Source: Saccharopolyspora gloriosae (GTDB lineage Bacteria; Actinomycetota; Actinomycetes; Mycobacteriales; Pseudonocardiaceae). From it: 64,000 nt of DNA. A program made the translations under genes and the position numbers. Numbering within the stretch: the first letter of the stretch is position 1; the number at the start of each line of letters is the position of its first letter. Under the pieces are notes generated by a model that was not told the origin of the DNA, made no database searches, and worked only from the letters and a program-made list of their open reading frames with translations. Where the stretch lies: contig NZ_JACHIV010000001.1 in the NCBI RefSeq assembly GCF_014203325.1, positions 1,241,501 through 1,305,500 on the forward strand, read 5' to 3'. Positions 16,465-24,958 of this stretch are shown here, piece after piece.

Positions 16465-16510
16465 GAGGCGTGACGCGCCCTGGTCCAAGCAGGGAAGAGG
16501 TGTTCGTACC

Positions 16511-17089
16511 GTGTTGACCGGTTTCGCCGTCAGTTCCGCGGCGATCTTCGTGGCCGAACTCGGCGACAAGTCCCAGTTGATGGCGATGACCTTCGCCACC
16601 CGCTACCGCGCCTGGCAGGTGCTGCTGGGCATCACGCTCGCCACCACCGTCGTGCACGCCGCCTCGGTCGCCCTCGGATTCGGCATGGGCGCGCTGCTGC
16701 CCACCGAGTGGATCGGCCTGGTCGCCGGTATCGCCTTCCTCGGCTTCGCCGCGTGGACGCTGCGCGGTGACCACCTCACCGACGCCGAGAAGAGCAAGGC
16801 CGGTCGCACCGCCCGCTCCGCCGTGATCGCGGTGACGCTCGCGTTCTTCCTCGCCGAGCTCGGCGACAAGACGATGCTCGCCACGGTCACCCTCGCCTCG
16901 CAGCACGACTGGCTGGGCACCTGGATCGGGTCGACCGTCGGCATGGTGCTCGCGGACGCGCTCGCCATCGGCGTCGGCCTGCTGCTGGGCAAGCACCTGC
17001 CGGAGCGCTTCATCCGCTACGGCGCCGCCGCGCTGTTCGCCGTCTTCGGCGGCTGGCTGATCGTCGAATCGACCCTCGGCCTCCTCTGA
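16511..17089 (+). CDS. TMEM165/GDT1 family cation exporter, probably Mn2+
   Basis: 192 residues from the GTG at 16511, which follows AGGGAAGAGG with 10 bases spacing. An upstream in-frame ATG at 16391 lies inside the riboswitch and is rejected. Two copies of the family signature E-x-G-D-K-[ST] are present, AELGDKSQ (Glu16) and AELGDKTM (Glu116), each at the start of a three-helix repeat, giving about six membrane helices. GDT1/UPF0016 proteins exchange Mn2+ or Ca2+ for protons; bacterial ones protect against manganese. The yybP-ykoY riboswitch directly upstream supports manganese export. Confidence 0.92.
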   Translation: MLTGFAVSSAAIFVAELGDKSQLMAMTFATRYRAWQVLLGITLATTVVHAASVALGFGMGALLPTEWIGLVAGIAFLGFAAWTLRGDHLTDAEKSKAGRTARSAVIAVTLAFFLAELGDKTMLATVTLASQHDWLGTWIGSTVGMVLADALAIGVGLLLGKHLPERFIRYGAAALFAVFGGWLIVESTLGLL

Positions 17090-17169
17090 CCGCACCTGAC
17101 GTGACGGCCCGCTCCACCGGCTCCCCGCCGGACCGAGCGGGCCGTCCGCATTTCGCACGGCGGGACGAA

Positions 17170-17301
17170 GTGAACGGACCGCTTGTCCAATCCCGTTGGA
17201 CGAACGGTCCGTTCACTCCGAACTCGCCCTGCGCGGCGGCTGCGCGTGGCGGTAGTGAGCGGACCGTTCGTCCAACGCCGTTGGGCGAACGGTCCGTTCA
17301 C
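17170..17301. repeat. Cluster of two 47-bp nested palindromes (family 1)
   Basis: Copies at 17170-17216 and 17255-17301. The first starts 80 bases after the GDT1 stop. Arms vary (GTGAACGG versus GTGAGCGG; GCTTGTCCAA versus GTTCGTCCAA), but total length is again 47 and the nested GAACGGtCCGTTC right half is invariant. The following 104 bases lead to the next gene's start. Confidence 0.95.
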
Positions 17302-17405
17302 CCGCTTCGGTGGGTGTGGGTTGCGGACGGATCGGGGCCGCAAGGCAACCCGTGACGGGGGTGGCGGGTTCTCGTTGTACGGGCAATGACGGTTCGGAGG
17401 TTCTC

Positions 17406-18467
17406 GTGACCTGGATGATCTACGGCGCCACCGGGTACACGGGGCGGCTCATCGCGGAACGCGCCCTCGACCGGGGGCAGCGGCCGGTGCTCGCCGGGCG
17501 CGACCCCGCGAAGCTCGCGCGCGTCGCGACTCCGCTGGGCCTGCCGTACCGGGTGTTCGACGTGCGCGCGGAGGCCGCCGCCGCGGCGGCGCTGGCGGAC
17601 GTCGACCTGGTGGCGCACTGCGCCGGACCGTTTTCGGCGACTTCGACGCCGATGGTGGCGGCCTGCCTGGCGTCGGGAACGCACTACGTGGACATCACCG
17701 GCGAGATCGACGTGTTCGAGTCCGTGTTCGCCCGGCACGGGGACGCCGTCGACGCGGGGGTGGTGCTGCTGCCCGGCGCGGGATTCGACGTGGTGCCGAC
17801 CGACTGCCTGGCCGCGATGGTCGCCACCGCCTTGCCGGGCGCCACGAACCTCGATCTGGCGTTCCAGGCCAGCGGCGGGATCAGCGGCGGCACGGTGAAG
17901 AGCGCGCTGGAGGGCGCCGCGCTCGGCGGGCGGGCTCGCGTCGACGGAGTGCTGCGCACGGTTCCGATGGGCTGGCGGCACCGGGACGTGCCGTTCCCGT
18001 CCGGGCACCACCGGGTGTCCTCGTTGCCGTGGGGCGATGTCAGCACGGCCTACCGCAGCACCGGCATCCCGAACATCACCACCTTCACCCGGCTGCCGGG
18101 ACTGCACCGCTTGGGGCCGACGGCGACCGCGCTCGGCAGGGCGGTGCTGGGGCGGCCCGTCGCGCAGCGCGTCGGCAAGGCCGTGATCGGTTCGCTGGTC
18201 GGCGGGCCCGGATCGGCGCAGCGGGCGCGGAGTTGGGTGGAGGTCTTCGCGGAGGCGACCGACGACGCCGGCCGCTCGGTGACGGCGGCGCTGATCGGGC
18301 CCGACACCTACGAGTTCACGGTGGACGCGGTGCTGCGCTCCGTCGGCGGCCTGCTGACGGGCGGCACCCGCCCGGGCGCGCACACCCCGTCCACCGCCTT
18401 CGGCGCCGACTTCGTCCGCCGCCTGCACGGAGTCCGCCTCATCGAACCGGGCCGGATCAGCGGTTGA
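17406..18467 (+). CDS. Saccharopine dehydrogenase-like / trans-acting enoyl reductase family oxidoreductase
   Basis: 353 residues from the GTG at 17406 with GGAGG five bases upstream. The N-terminal Rossmann fold has YGATGYTGRLIAERAL and the saccharopine-dehydrogenase NADP-binding features HCAGPFS and GTHYVDITGE, then GAGFDVVPTDCLA. This is the family of mycobacterial Rv2449c and the trans-acting enoyl reductase Rv2953. Those act on polyketide or lipid intermediates, but many homologues have unknown substrates and no PKS gene is in the window. The stop codon lies at the edge of a family 1 palindrome. Confidence 0.85.
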   Translation: MTWMIYGATGYTGRLIAERALDRGQRPVLAGRDPAKLARVATPLGLPYRVFDVRAEAAAAAALADVDLVAHCAGPFSATSTPMVAACLASGTHYVDITGEIDVFESVFARHGDAVDAGVVLLPGAGFDVVPTDCLAAMVATALPGATNLDLAFQASGGISGGTVKSALEGAALGGRARVDGVLRTVPMGWRHRDVPFPSGHHRVSSLPWGDVSTAYRSTGIPNITTFTRLPGLHRLGPTATALGRAVLGRPVAQRVGKAVIGSLVGGPGSAQRARSWVEVFAEATDDAGRSVTAALIGPDTYEFTVDAVLRSVGGLLTGGTRPGAHTPSTAFGADFVRRLHGVRLIEPGRISG

Positions 18468-18663
18468 GCGAACGGCCCGTTCGTCCAATTCCGTTGGGCA
18501 AGCGGTCCGTTCACTCCTGATGAGGTGCCTCGGGCCGGAGTGAACGGCCTGTTCGTCCAATCCCGTTGGGCAAGCGGTCCGTTCACTCGTGAATCGCGGG
18601 CGGGGCCGGGTTGTGGGTGAACGGCTCGTTCGTCCAATGCGGTTGGGTGAACGGTCCGTTCAC
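18466..18663. repeat. Cluster of three 47-bp palindromes between convergent genes (family 1)
   Basis: Copies at about 18469-18515, 18540-18586 and 18617-18663. They fill nearly the entire interval between the oxidoreductase stop (18467) and the end of the VOC gene (18689). These copies are the most diverged, with left-arm changes such as GAACGGCCC and GAACGGCTC and right-arm GGCAAGCGG, yet the 47-base length and the right GGTCCGTTCAC end are retained. Confidence 0.93.
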
Positions 18664-18688
18664 TCCGATCGCTTCCCGCTTGCAGTCG

Positions 18689-19258
18689 TCATGGGTGGGG
18701 GAGGACGCGGAGGGTGGTGCCGGGGCCGGTGGCGCTGAGGAATTCCAGGTAGGGGCCGCTGCGGTCGGGCGAGTGCAGCGCGACCAGGTGCGGTTCGCGG
18801 TGCACGACGATCAGCGACGTGGTCCCGGTCCACCGCCGCGCGTCGCGCTCGGGGTCGGCGGAGTCGATCACCACCGAATGCACCGCTCCGGTGTCCACAT
18901 CGGACTTCCGGGGTTCCAGCAGACAGAGCTCGTTGCCGTCGGGGTCGGTCATCACGACCCACGGCACGTCCTCGCCCTGCCCGATGTCGGCGAAGCGCGC
19001 GCCCGCGTTGAACAGCCGCAGCAGCATGGTCCGCTCGTGGTCGTGCGATTCGCTGCGCAGGTCGAGGTGGACGCCGTTCTTCCCGGACTTCTCCCGCGCG
19101 GCACCGGCGAACAGCAGCGGAATTCCGGGTCCTGCGGGCCGCACCACCGGATCGGCGGCGCTGGTGTCGACGGTCCAGTCGAGCACCTGCGCCCACCACC
19201 GCGCCAGCAGCAGGGGGCGTGCGGTGGCGAATTCGACGGTGAACCCCGTTCCGGTCAT
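18689..19258 (-). CDS. VOC (glyoxalase-like) family protein
   Basis: 189 residues from the ATG at 19258. It contains one complete glyoxalase-like module in residues 1-115 (FTVEFATARPLLLARWWAQV, GVHLDLRS, WVVMTDPDGNELCLLEP), the form usual in actinobacterial DUF/glyoxalase-like proteins, then about 70 residues containing WTGTTSLIVVHREPHLVALH and YLEFLSATG of unclear relationship. VOC proteins are metal-dependent lyases, dioxygenases or resistance proteins; substrate and metal site cannot be fixed here. It is convergent with the preceding gene across the palindrome cluster. Confidence 0.82.
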   Translation of the reverse strand: MTGTGFTVEFATARPLLLARWWAQVLDWTVDTSAADPVVRPAGPGIPLLFAGAAREKSGKNGVHLDLRSESHDHERTMLLRLFNAGARFADIGQGEDVPWVVMTDPDGNELCLLEPRKSDVDTGAVHSVVIDSADPERDARRWTGTTSLIVVHREPHLVALHSPDRSGPYLEFLSATGPGTTLRVLPHP

Positions 19259-19354
19259 GAGCTCGGAGGTTAGGCCGCCGCCGAACGGGCCGCATCCGCG
19301 TTCGCGCACTCCATGCCGCGAGCACCGGAGCTGCCCCGCGATGCCCCGGGCGGC

Positions 19355-20548
19355 TCAGGGACGGGCGGTCAGCATCCGTGCGCCGGGCGCCTCGGTGTGC
19401 TCGTGCTCCCCGGCGACGTGGCGGGGCCCGGTGACGGTCTCGCCGAGCGAGGCGCGCAGCGCGCGGGAGATCAGCTGGCGGCGGACGGACCTGGGCGAGA
19501 GCTCCGCGAGCAGCCAGCCGATCGCGGGCGGCAGCACGCGCGGCAGCCGTTCCCGCGCGCAGTGCCCGGTGCCCGGCACCAGCCACACCTCGGCGGCGGG
19601 GCGGTCGGCCAGCGCGATGGTGTCCCGCAGCGGCACGTACGGATCGCCGGTGCCGTTGATCGCCAGCAGCGGTGCCGCCGAGGTCGAGCTCAGCAGTCCT
19701 TGCCTGCGCAGCGAGAACTCCAGCGAGAACCGGTCGGCGTCGGCCCGGTCCGGCAGCGCGGGCAGGTCGAGCGCGTTGCCGATGACCCCGGCCATCCCGT
19801 GCGGCAGGCCCAGCACGTCGACCGCCGTGCCGTTCGCCCCGATGGGGCCGCCGAAGTCGATGGCGGCGTCGACCCGGCCGGTGAGCGCTAGCTTCGCGGC
19901 CCAGTGCCCGCCGAAGCTCAGGCCGAGCAGCGCGGTCTTCGAACACCGCGTCCGGTCGGCGAGCTGCCGGGCGGTCGCGGCCAGCAGCAGGTCCGAGTCC
20001 GCGGCCAGCGGGACTCGTGATTCGCCGGTGCCGGGCATGTCGACGGCGGCGACGGTGAGCCCGCTGATCAGGGAGATCAGCAGCGCCATCCGGTGCAGCT
20101 CCACCTTCCAGGTGTCCACTCCGCCGCACAGCAGCAGCAACTGGTCGCTGACGGCTCGGGGGCGGCGGTAGACGTGCGCGGTGACGCGGGTGCTGTGCCG
20201 GCGGTACGGGACGTCGAGGGCGTAGCGGCGGAACGTGACGGGCAGGCCAGCCGAGGCGTGGCCGAAGCATTCCAGCTGGCGGGCGTAGGCCTCCCGGCGA
20301 TCCGCGGTGGCCAGGCACGGGAACCGGGCGGCGCCCCAGCACGCGGCGGCGTGCGCCCAGTCGTGCTCGGATTCCGCGCGCCGGGCCTCTTCCGCCCACA
20401 CCGGGACCCAGCCGGTGCGGCCGTGGCCCCACATGTCGTCGATCCGATCGCGGACGCGGGCGATCACGCTCGGTGACACTCCCCAGCTCTGGAACTGCCG
20501 GGCGCGCTCGGTGAACAGTTCCGCGGGATGCACGGGAAAGGTGAACAT
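19355..20548 (-). CDS. Alpha/beta hydrolase, FrsA/DUF1100-like esterase
   Basis: 397 residues from the ATG at 20548. An N-terminal helical cap region (1-110) precedes the alpha/beta core. The nucleophile elbow GLSFGG places Ser211, the acid is Asp302 in NGTGDPYVP, and the base is His329 in GTGHCARE. Length and N-terminal cap match the FrsA-like group, which includes esterases and carbon-carbon bond hydrolases such as 2,6-dihydroxypseudooxynicotine hydrolase. The C-terminal 25 residues are a polar extension. It appears to be monocistronic, with a repeat-rich 487-base region upstream. Confidence 0.85.
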   Translation of the reverse strand: MFTFPVHPAELFTERARQFQSWGVSPSVIARVRDRIDDMWGHGRTGWVPVWAEEARRAESEHDWAHAAACWGAARFPCLATADRREAYARQLECFGHASAGLPVTFRRYALDVPYRRHSTRVTAHVYRRPRAVSDQLLLLCGGVDTWKVELHRMALLISLISGLTVAAVDMPGTGESRVPLAADSDLLLAATARQLADRTRCSKTALLGLSFGGHWAAKLALTGRVDAAIDFGGPIGANGTAVDVLGLPHGMAGVIGNALDLPALPDRADADRFSLEFSLRRQGLLSSTSAAPLLAINGTGDPYVPLRDTIALADRPAAEVWLVPGTGHCARERLPRVLPPAIGWLLAELSPRSVRRQLISRALRASLGETVTGPRHVAGEHEHTEAPGARMLTARP

Positions 20549-20784
20549 GGCCGCCTCCGTCGACTCAGGGTCTCTTTCCGGTATGGCAGGGGAAATCCGG
20601 TTTCCTGAGCCTGTGCGCCGATGGTCTCGCACCAGGTGAGATGGACCAAGCGACAGACCCGCACACTACCCGAATATACGTGCGGAAACGTGCGTTGATC
20701 TTGATAAAGCCCCATTTCGAGCGACAAAAAACCACGGAGAGTAGCCATCGGATTGCTCGCGCCCTCATGCCCCACACGCCAACT

Positions 20785-21020
20785 CCTGCGGCCGAAGGCC
20801 GTGCCTCGCGGCGAAGCCGTGCCGTGGGCTGCGAAGCAAGCCCGCCTTGCGGCGTAGCCGTGCCTGTATGTGCGAAGCACATAGCCCACGTCGAAAAGTG
20901 GCCCACCCGCGGGTTCTCAGCCGGTCTGTCGCGAGGACAGCTTTTTCCCTCGTGGCGGAGCCACTTGGGAAAAAGATCCCGCAGCGACAGGCCGGCTGAG
21001 GTTCCGCCACCCGCCCCCCA
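20785..21020 (-). repeat. Composite hairpin element copy B (family 2)
   Basis: It lies in reverse orientation relative to copy A, between the hydrolase start and the 3' end of the deformylase-fusion gene. Direct GGCGAAG/GCGAAGC repeats (about 20788-20860) are followed by a small hairpin TATGTGC-gaa-GCACATA (20867-20883) and the main hairpin (about 20915-21000) with arms CAGCCGGTCTGTCGC and GCGACAGGCCGGCTG. The inner TTTTTCCC...GGGAAAAA stem is retained. The remaining 20549-20784 interval holds no gene I can support. Confidence 0.9.
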
Positions 21021-21035
21021 AGCAAAACGACCGGC

Positions 21036-22604
21036 TCAGGACTCCGAAGGATAATGCCAACCAGAGCCGGTGCCTCTGTACTGTTCCACTGGGATCGGGG
21101 TGACGTCCGGCGCCAGGTGGTCGCGGCACAGCACGCCGTAGAGGTGGTCGACTTCGTGCGCCACGAGCCGCGCGACGCCGCGTTCGAAGATGGTGATGCG
21201 CCGTTCCCCGGTGATGTCCTGGTGTTCCACGTGCACCACCACGGGGCGCGGCACGAGGCAGCGCACGTCGAAGAAGCTCAGGCAGCCTTCGTACTGCTCG
21301 TCGCCCTGTTCGCCCGCTTCGATGATCCGCGGGTTCAGCAGCGTGATCAGGTCGTCGCTGCCGGGTGGGCGCACGATGGCGGCGGCCCGTTCGATGCCGA
21401 TCTGCGGCGCTGCGATGCCCATGCCCTTGCCGAAGGTGTGCGCTTTCGAGATGCGCTGCGTCGCCGAGTGCAGCTCGTTGATCACGCGCCGGGCGTCTTC
21501 GGCTTCGTCGGGCAGCGTGAACGGGCGGGCCGAGCGCCGCAGCATCGGGTCGCCGTCCTGCACGATGCCCAGCGCCGTCATGGTCTCGCTCGGCTTCGGC
21601 GGCCCGGACGGAGCGGTCGGCGAGTCGTTGCGGAAGTGCCATTCCAGCCGGTACCGGGCGTGCAGCGGTGGGTCTTCGGTCGACCACGCGTAGATCGTGC
21701 GGTCCTGTTCGTGCCGGGTTTCGATGGCGGTGTGGAACGGCATCGATTCGGCGGTCATCGAGGTGTGCAGTCCCCACACCGCCGGGTCCAGTTCCGTCGG
21801 GAAGTTCAACGTGACCGATAACCGCTGCGTGGGCAGCCGCACCGCGCGGCGGAACCAGTGGCCCCACTTGTCGTCGCTGACGGTGTAGGTGTATTCGATC
21901 CAGGCGCTTTCGCCCGGGTACAGCGGGAATCGGCCGGAGTCGTTGGCGAACAGCAGCCACACTTCCTTGAAGGCGTCCCGGTCGTGCTGCACGCTCCAGC
22001 GCATCGGTTCTTCGCGCTTCTCCCCGTGCCACGCTTGGAGGTCGATCTCCTCCCAGGTCAACGGGTTGTCCCGGTAGAGCCGGTTGGAACGTTCGGGGTC
22101 GCCGGGGAAGCGGTCCACCGAGATGCGGATCAGGTAGCGGGTGATCGGCTCGGTGCCGTTGTTGACCAGATGTCGCCGCATGGTGGCGCGGTAGGAACCG
22201 TTGACGTAGAACAGTTCCGCGTGATCGTGCTCGACGACGAGCCCGCCCGCGGGTTCGGTGGCCGGCGCGGCGTGCTGCGGTGGGCTGGGTTTGCGCGGCG
22301 CGGGAACGGTGTTCTGCTCCCGCCAGGCCCGGCGCAGCGATCCACCGGCGTTGAGGGCGCTGTCGGCGGCTTGGGCGAATTCGCGTGACGCGTGCTCACC
22401 GCCGCTTTCGACCTTCGACACGTACGACCGGCTGTAGCCCATGCCGCGGGCCAGCGCTGATCTGGACAGGCCGCGAACGTCGCGCCATCGCCGGAATTCG
22501 GCGACGAACACGTCCTGTTCCGGTGTCGCGTCCAGGTCGGCCTTCGCCTGGCCGGTCATGGCCACCATCCCCATCGCGTCCGGCGTGCGTGTGCGTGAGC
22601 TCAC
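21036..22604 (-). CDS. XRE regulator fused to a peptide deformylase domain
   Basis: 522 residues if started at the GTG at 22604; ATGs at 22574 and 22559 are equally possible. Three parts are visible. (1) An XRE helix-turn-helix, about 32-70, with LSRSALARGMGYSRSYVSKV. (2) A beta-rich domain, about 120-325, found in many actinobacterial XRE proteins (RYLIRISVDRFPGDPERSN). (3) A complete peptide deformylase, about 345-515, with all three motifs: GMGIAAPQI (394-402), EGCLS (439-443) and HEVDH (483-487), so the metal ligands Cys441, His483, His487 and catalytic Glu484 are all present. Deformylases normally remove the formyl group from new proteins. Attachment to a DNA-binding module suggests a regulator or specialised enzyme. 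It is divergent from the aminotransferase gene. Confidence 0.9.
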   Translation of the reverse strand: MSSRTRTPDAMGMVAMTGQAKADLDATPEQDVFVAEFRRWRDVRGLSRSALARGMGYSRSYVSKVESGGEHASREFAQAADSALNAGGSLRRAWREQNTVPAPRKPSPPQHAAPATEPAGGLVVEHDHAELFYVNGSYRATMRRHLVNNGTEPITRYLIRISVDRFPGDPERSNRLYRDNPLTWEEIDLQAWHGEKREEPMRWSVQHDRDAFKEVWLLFANDSGRFPLYPGESAWIEYTYTVSDDKWGHWFRRAVRLPTQRLSVTLNFPTELDPAVWGLHTSMTAESMPFHTAIETRHEQDRTIYAWSTEDPPLHARYRLEWHFRNDSPTAPSGPPKPSETMTALGIVQDGDPMLRRSARPFTLPDEAEDARRVINELHSATQRISKAHTFGKGMGIAAPQIGIERAAAIVRPPGSDDLITLLNPRIIEAGEQGDEQYEGCLSFFDVRCLVPRPVVVHVEHQDITGERRITIFERGVARLVAHEVDHLYGVLCRDHLAPDVTPIPVEQYRGTGSGWHYPSES

Positions 22605-22800
22605 CGTGAGCAGGCGCTCAGCCTACGCACACACCCCCTCGCCGCGGTCCCCTTGAACGGAGGTTCCCGGACGCCGACAACACGTTTCACACAGATGGCG
22701 GGTAGCTGAGCGAAAAATGTCCTCCGAAGTCTTCGCGCGCACAACAATCTCACGTCCTCCGGCCGCGTTCGCGCGGTGCGGAACCGAAGGATCTGATCAC

Positions 22801-24060
22801 GTGAGCAGCCCCTTGGCGATTCACGGCGGCCCACCTGTGGTGCGCTCCGCCGCCCCGCAGGTCCCCTGGCCGCCGGTCGACATCAACACCGCGGTCGCGG
22901 TCACCGCGCAGCTCTACAGCGCGGTGTCCGTGCCGGGGCGCACCGGCATCGTCGCGGAGCTGGAGAGCCGGCTCGCGGAGTTCTTCGGCGTGCGCCGCGC
23001 GGTGGTCACGTCTTCGGGCACGGCGGCGCTGCATTCGGCGTACTCCGCGCTCGGGCTCACCGACGGGGACGAGGTGATCGTGCCCGCCTACACCGCGCAT
23101 CCGACCGCGACGCCGCTGTTCCACCTGCGGGCGAAGCCGGTGCTGGTGGACTGCGACGAGCTCGGCAACATCGATCCGCTGCAGGTGGAGGCGGCGATCA
23201 CGCCGTTCACCAAGGCCATCGTGGTCACGCACCTGTGGGGTGTGCCCGCGCGGGTGGAGGCGCTCGCGGACATCGCCGAGCGGCACGGGATCCGCTTGGT
23301 GGAGGACGGTTCGCACGCGCACGGCGCGGCGGTGGGCGGGCGCCGGGTCGGCACGTTCGGGCACATCGCCGCGTTCAGCATGGGCGGGGCGAAGCCGTTG
23401 TCGGCGGGCGAGGGCGGATTCGTGCTCACCGATGACGACGACTTGTACTACCGGGTGCTGCTGCACAGCCAGGACGGCGGCCGGTGCCGCAGCGAGATCC
23501 CGATCGACCACCCGCTGCGGCGCTACGTCGTCACCGGCACCGGGTTGGCGCACCGGATGCATCCGCTGGCGGCGGCGCTGGCGCTGGGGCAGCTCAACGA
23601 GCTGGACCGGCGGCTGGGCGGGCGACGGCAGCTGGCCGCGCACATGATCTCGGAGCTGCGCGGGTTGCCCGGCATCAGCGTGCCGGAGGTGCCCGCGCGT
23701 TCGGCGCCGGCCTGGTACGCACTGGCGCTGCTGCACCGGCCGGAGGACTTGGGCGGGTTGCCGGTGGACGCGCTGATCGCGGCGTTGCGAGCGGAGGGGT
23801 GCTTGGAGGTCGACCACCCGCGGGCGCCCCGGCCGCTCAACGAGCACCCGCTGTTCGACGCGCCGAACCGGTTGTTCCCGAACCTGCCGGAGGGGTGGCC
23901 GCGCTATCGCGCCGGGCAGTACCCGAGGTCGGAGCGCAGGCACCGCAACACGCTCACCATCACCGTCCCGCACGACGATCCGGAGTTGGTGGAGGGCTAT
24001 GTCCGCGCCTTCCGCAAGGTCATCACGCACCACCGCACCCTCATCGGCCCCGACCCGTGA
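22801..24060 (+). CDS. DegT/DnrJ/EryC1/StrS-family PLP aminotransferase
   Basis: 419 residues from the GTG at 22801 (AAGGA ten bases upstream); an in-frame ATG at 22717 would add 28 residues of poor composition. Visible features are the SSGTAALHSAYSALGL phosphate-binding segment, VEDGSHAHGA with the ring-stacking Asp/His, and the Schiff-base lysine in AKPLSAGEGG. These enzymes usually transaminate sugar-nucleotide ketones or form aminocyclitols and AHBA. No sugar or natural-product genes adjoin it. The divergent XRE-deformylase gene starts about 200 bases upstream and may regulate it. Confidence 0.87.
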   Translation: MSSPLAIHGGPPVVRSAAPQVPWPPVDINTAVAVTAQLYSAVSVPGRTGIVAELESRLAEFFGVRRAVVTSSGTAALHSAYSALGLTDGDEVIVPAYTAHPTATPLFHLRAKPVLVDCDELGNIDPLQVEAAITPFTKAIVVTHLWGVPARVEALADIAERHGIRLVEDGSHAHGAAVGGRRVGTFGHIAAFSMGGAKPLSAGEGGFVLTDDDDLYYRVLLHSQDGGRCRSEIPIDHPLRRYVVTGTGLAHRMHPLAAALALGQLNELDRRLGGRRQLAAHMISELRGLPGISVPEVPARSAPAWYALALLHRPEDLGGLPVDALIAALRAEGCLEVDHPRAPRPLNEHPLFDAPNRLFPNLPEGWPRYRAGQYPRSERRHRNTLTITVPHDDPELVEGYVRAFRKVITHHRTLIGPDP

Positions 24061-24264
24061 CGACCATCCGCTGCGGACGATCTCCGTCGTTTCGCGGGGG
24101 ACTGAGGCACCCTGATCGGGCGCCCGAAAGGCCGCTGTGGCCTGGAAAAGCTCTGAGGTCGCAGAGGTGGGGCTCGTCGATTCCTCGGTTGGTTGCGCGG
24201 GGTTGAAACGGGGTGGGCGCGGTTCGGGACGTGTTCGGGGGCGCCTGTTGGGGGTGGTGGGCGG

Positions 24265-24855
24265 TCAGGGGAAGGCGCGGAGGGTGGCGTCGACGAGGGC
24301 GTCGGCGAAGGCGTCGTCGAGCGGGCCGCTGCGCAGCAGCCAGCGTTGGGTCAGCGGGGCGTACAGGAATTCCAGGAACAGGTCGAGGTCGGTGTCCGCG
24401 GCGAGTTGACCGGCTTCCCGGGCGGCGCGGAGTCGGCGTTTTTTGGCTTCGGTGACGGGTTTTTCGAGTTTCTCGCGGTAGAGCTCGGCCAGTTCGGGGT
24501 CGGCGATGAGCTCCATGTTCAGCGCCCGGATCGGCGCCTCGAAGGCGGGGTCCGCGAACTCGGCCGCGGTGGCGCGCAGCACGGTCTTCAGGTCGGCCGC
24601 GAGGTCGCCGGTGTCGGGCAGTGCGACCTCGCCGTCGGTCTGTTCGCTCAACGCGAGGATCGAGTCGAAGACGACGGCGCCTTTCGACGACCACCAGCGG
24701 TAGATCGTCTGCTTGCCGACTCCGGCGCGGGCGGCGATCGCCTCGATGGTCAGCTTCGCGTAGCCGACTTCGGCGATGAGCTCGCGGGTGGCGGTGAGGA
24801 TCGCGGTGCGCGAGCGCTCGCTGCGGCGGGTGCGGTCCGGGCTGTTGACGGCCAT
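24265..24855 (-). CDS. TetR-family repressor of the adjacent SDR gene
   Basis: 196 residues from the ATG at 24855. The N-terminal helix-turn-helix (about 15-60) is a good TetR fit: AILTATRELIAEVGYAKLTIEAIAARAGVGKQ, with TIYRWWSSKG completing it. The C-terminal domain (TetR_C_16/AcrR type) is about 130 residues. It is divergent from the SDR gene with 103 bases between the starts, which contain two related palindromes. Repression of both genes, relieved by an unknown ligand, is the likely arrangement. Confidence 0.92.
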   Translation of the reverse strand: MAVNSPDRTRRSERSRTAILTATRELIAEVGYAKLTIEAIAARAGVGKQTIYRWWSSKGAVVFDSILALSEQTDGEVALPDTGDLAADLKTVLRATAAEFADPAFEAPIRALNMELIADPELAELYREKLEKPVTEAKKRRLRAAREAGQLAADTDLDLFLEFLYAPLTQRWLLRSGPLDDAFADALVDATLRAFP

Positions 24856-24878
24856 GCGAACCAGATTAGCGCGAGACG

Positions 24879-24940
24879 AGACGGATCGTCTTGACTCGGT
24901 GCGGATCGGCGCTACAGTTGAACGAGACGCAACGTCTCGT
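24879..24940 (+). promoter_or_regulatory. SDR promoter with TetR operator(s)
   Basis: TTGACT (24891-24896) and TACAGT (24913-24918) form a -35/-10 pair with 16 bases between them. Immediately downstream lies a perfect palindrome ACGAGACG-CAA-CGTCTCGT (24922-24940), which would block transcription when bound. A related, shorter palindrome AGACG-GAT-CGTCT (about 24879-24891) lies closer to the tetR start. Both share the AGACGnnnCGTCT core, so they are probably two sites for the same TetR dimer. Confidence 0.8.
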
Positions 24941-24958
24941 CTCATCTGAGGGGGAAGC

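Noticed and set aside
16391-16510. Upstream ATG start for the GDT1 protein
   Set aside because: This segment is within the riboswitch and encodes an Arg/Ser-rich non-family extension. The GTG at 16511 has a ribosome site and matches the usual protein start.
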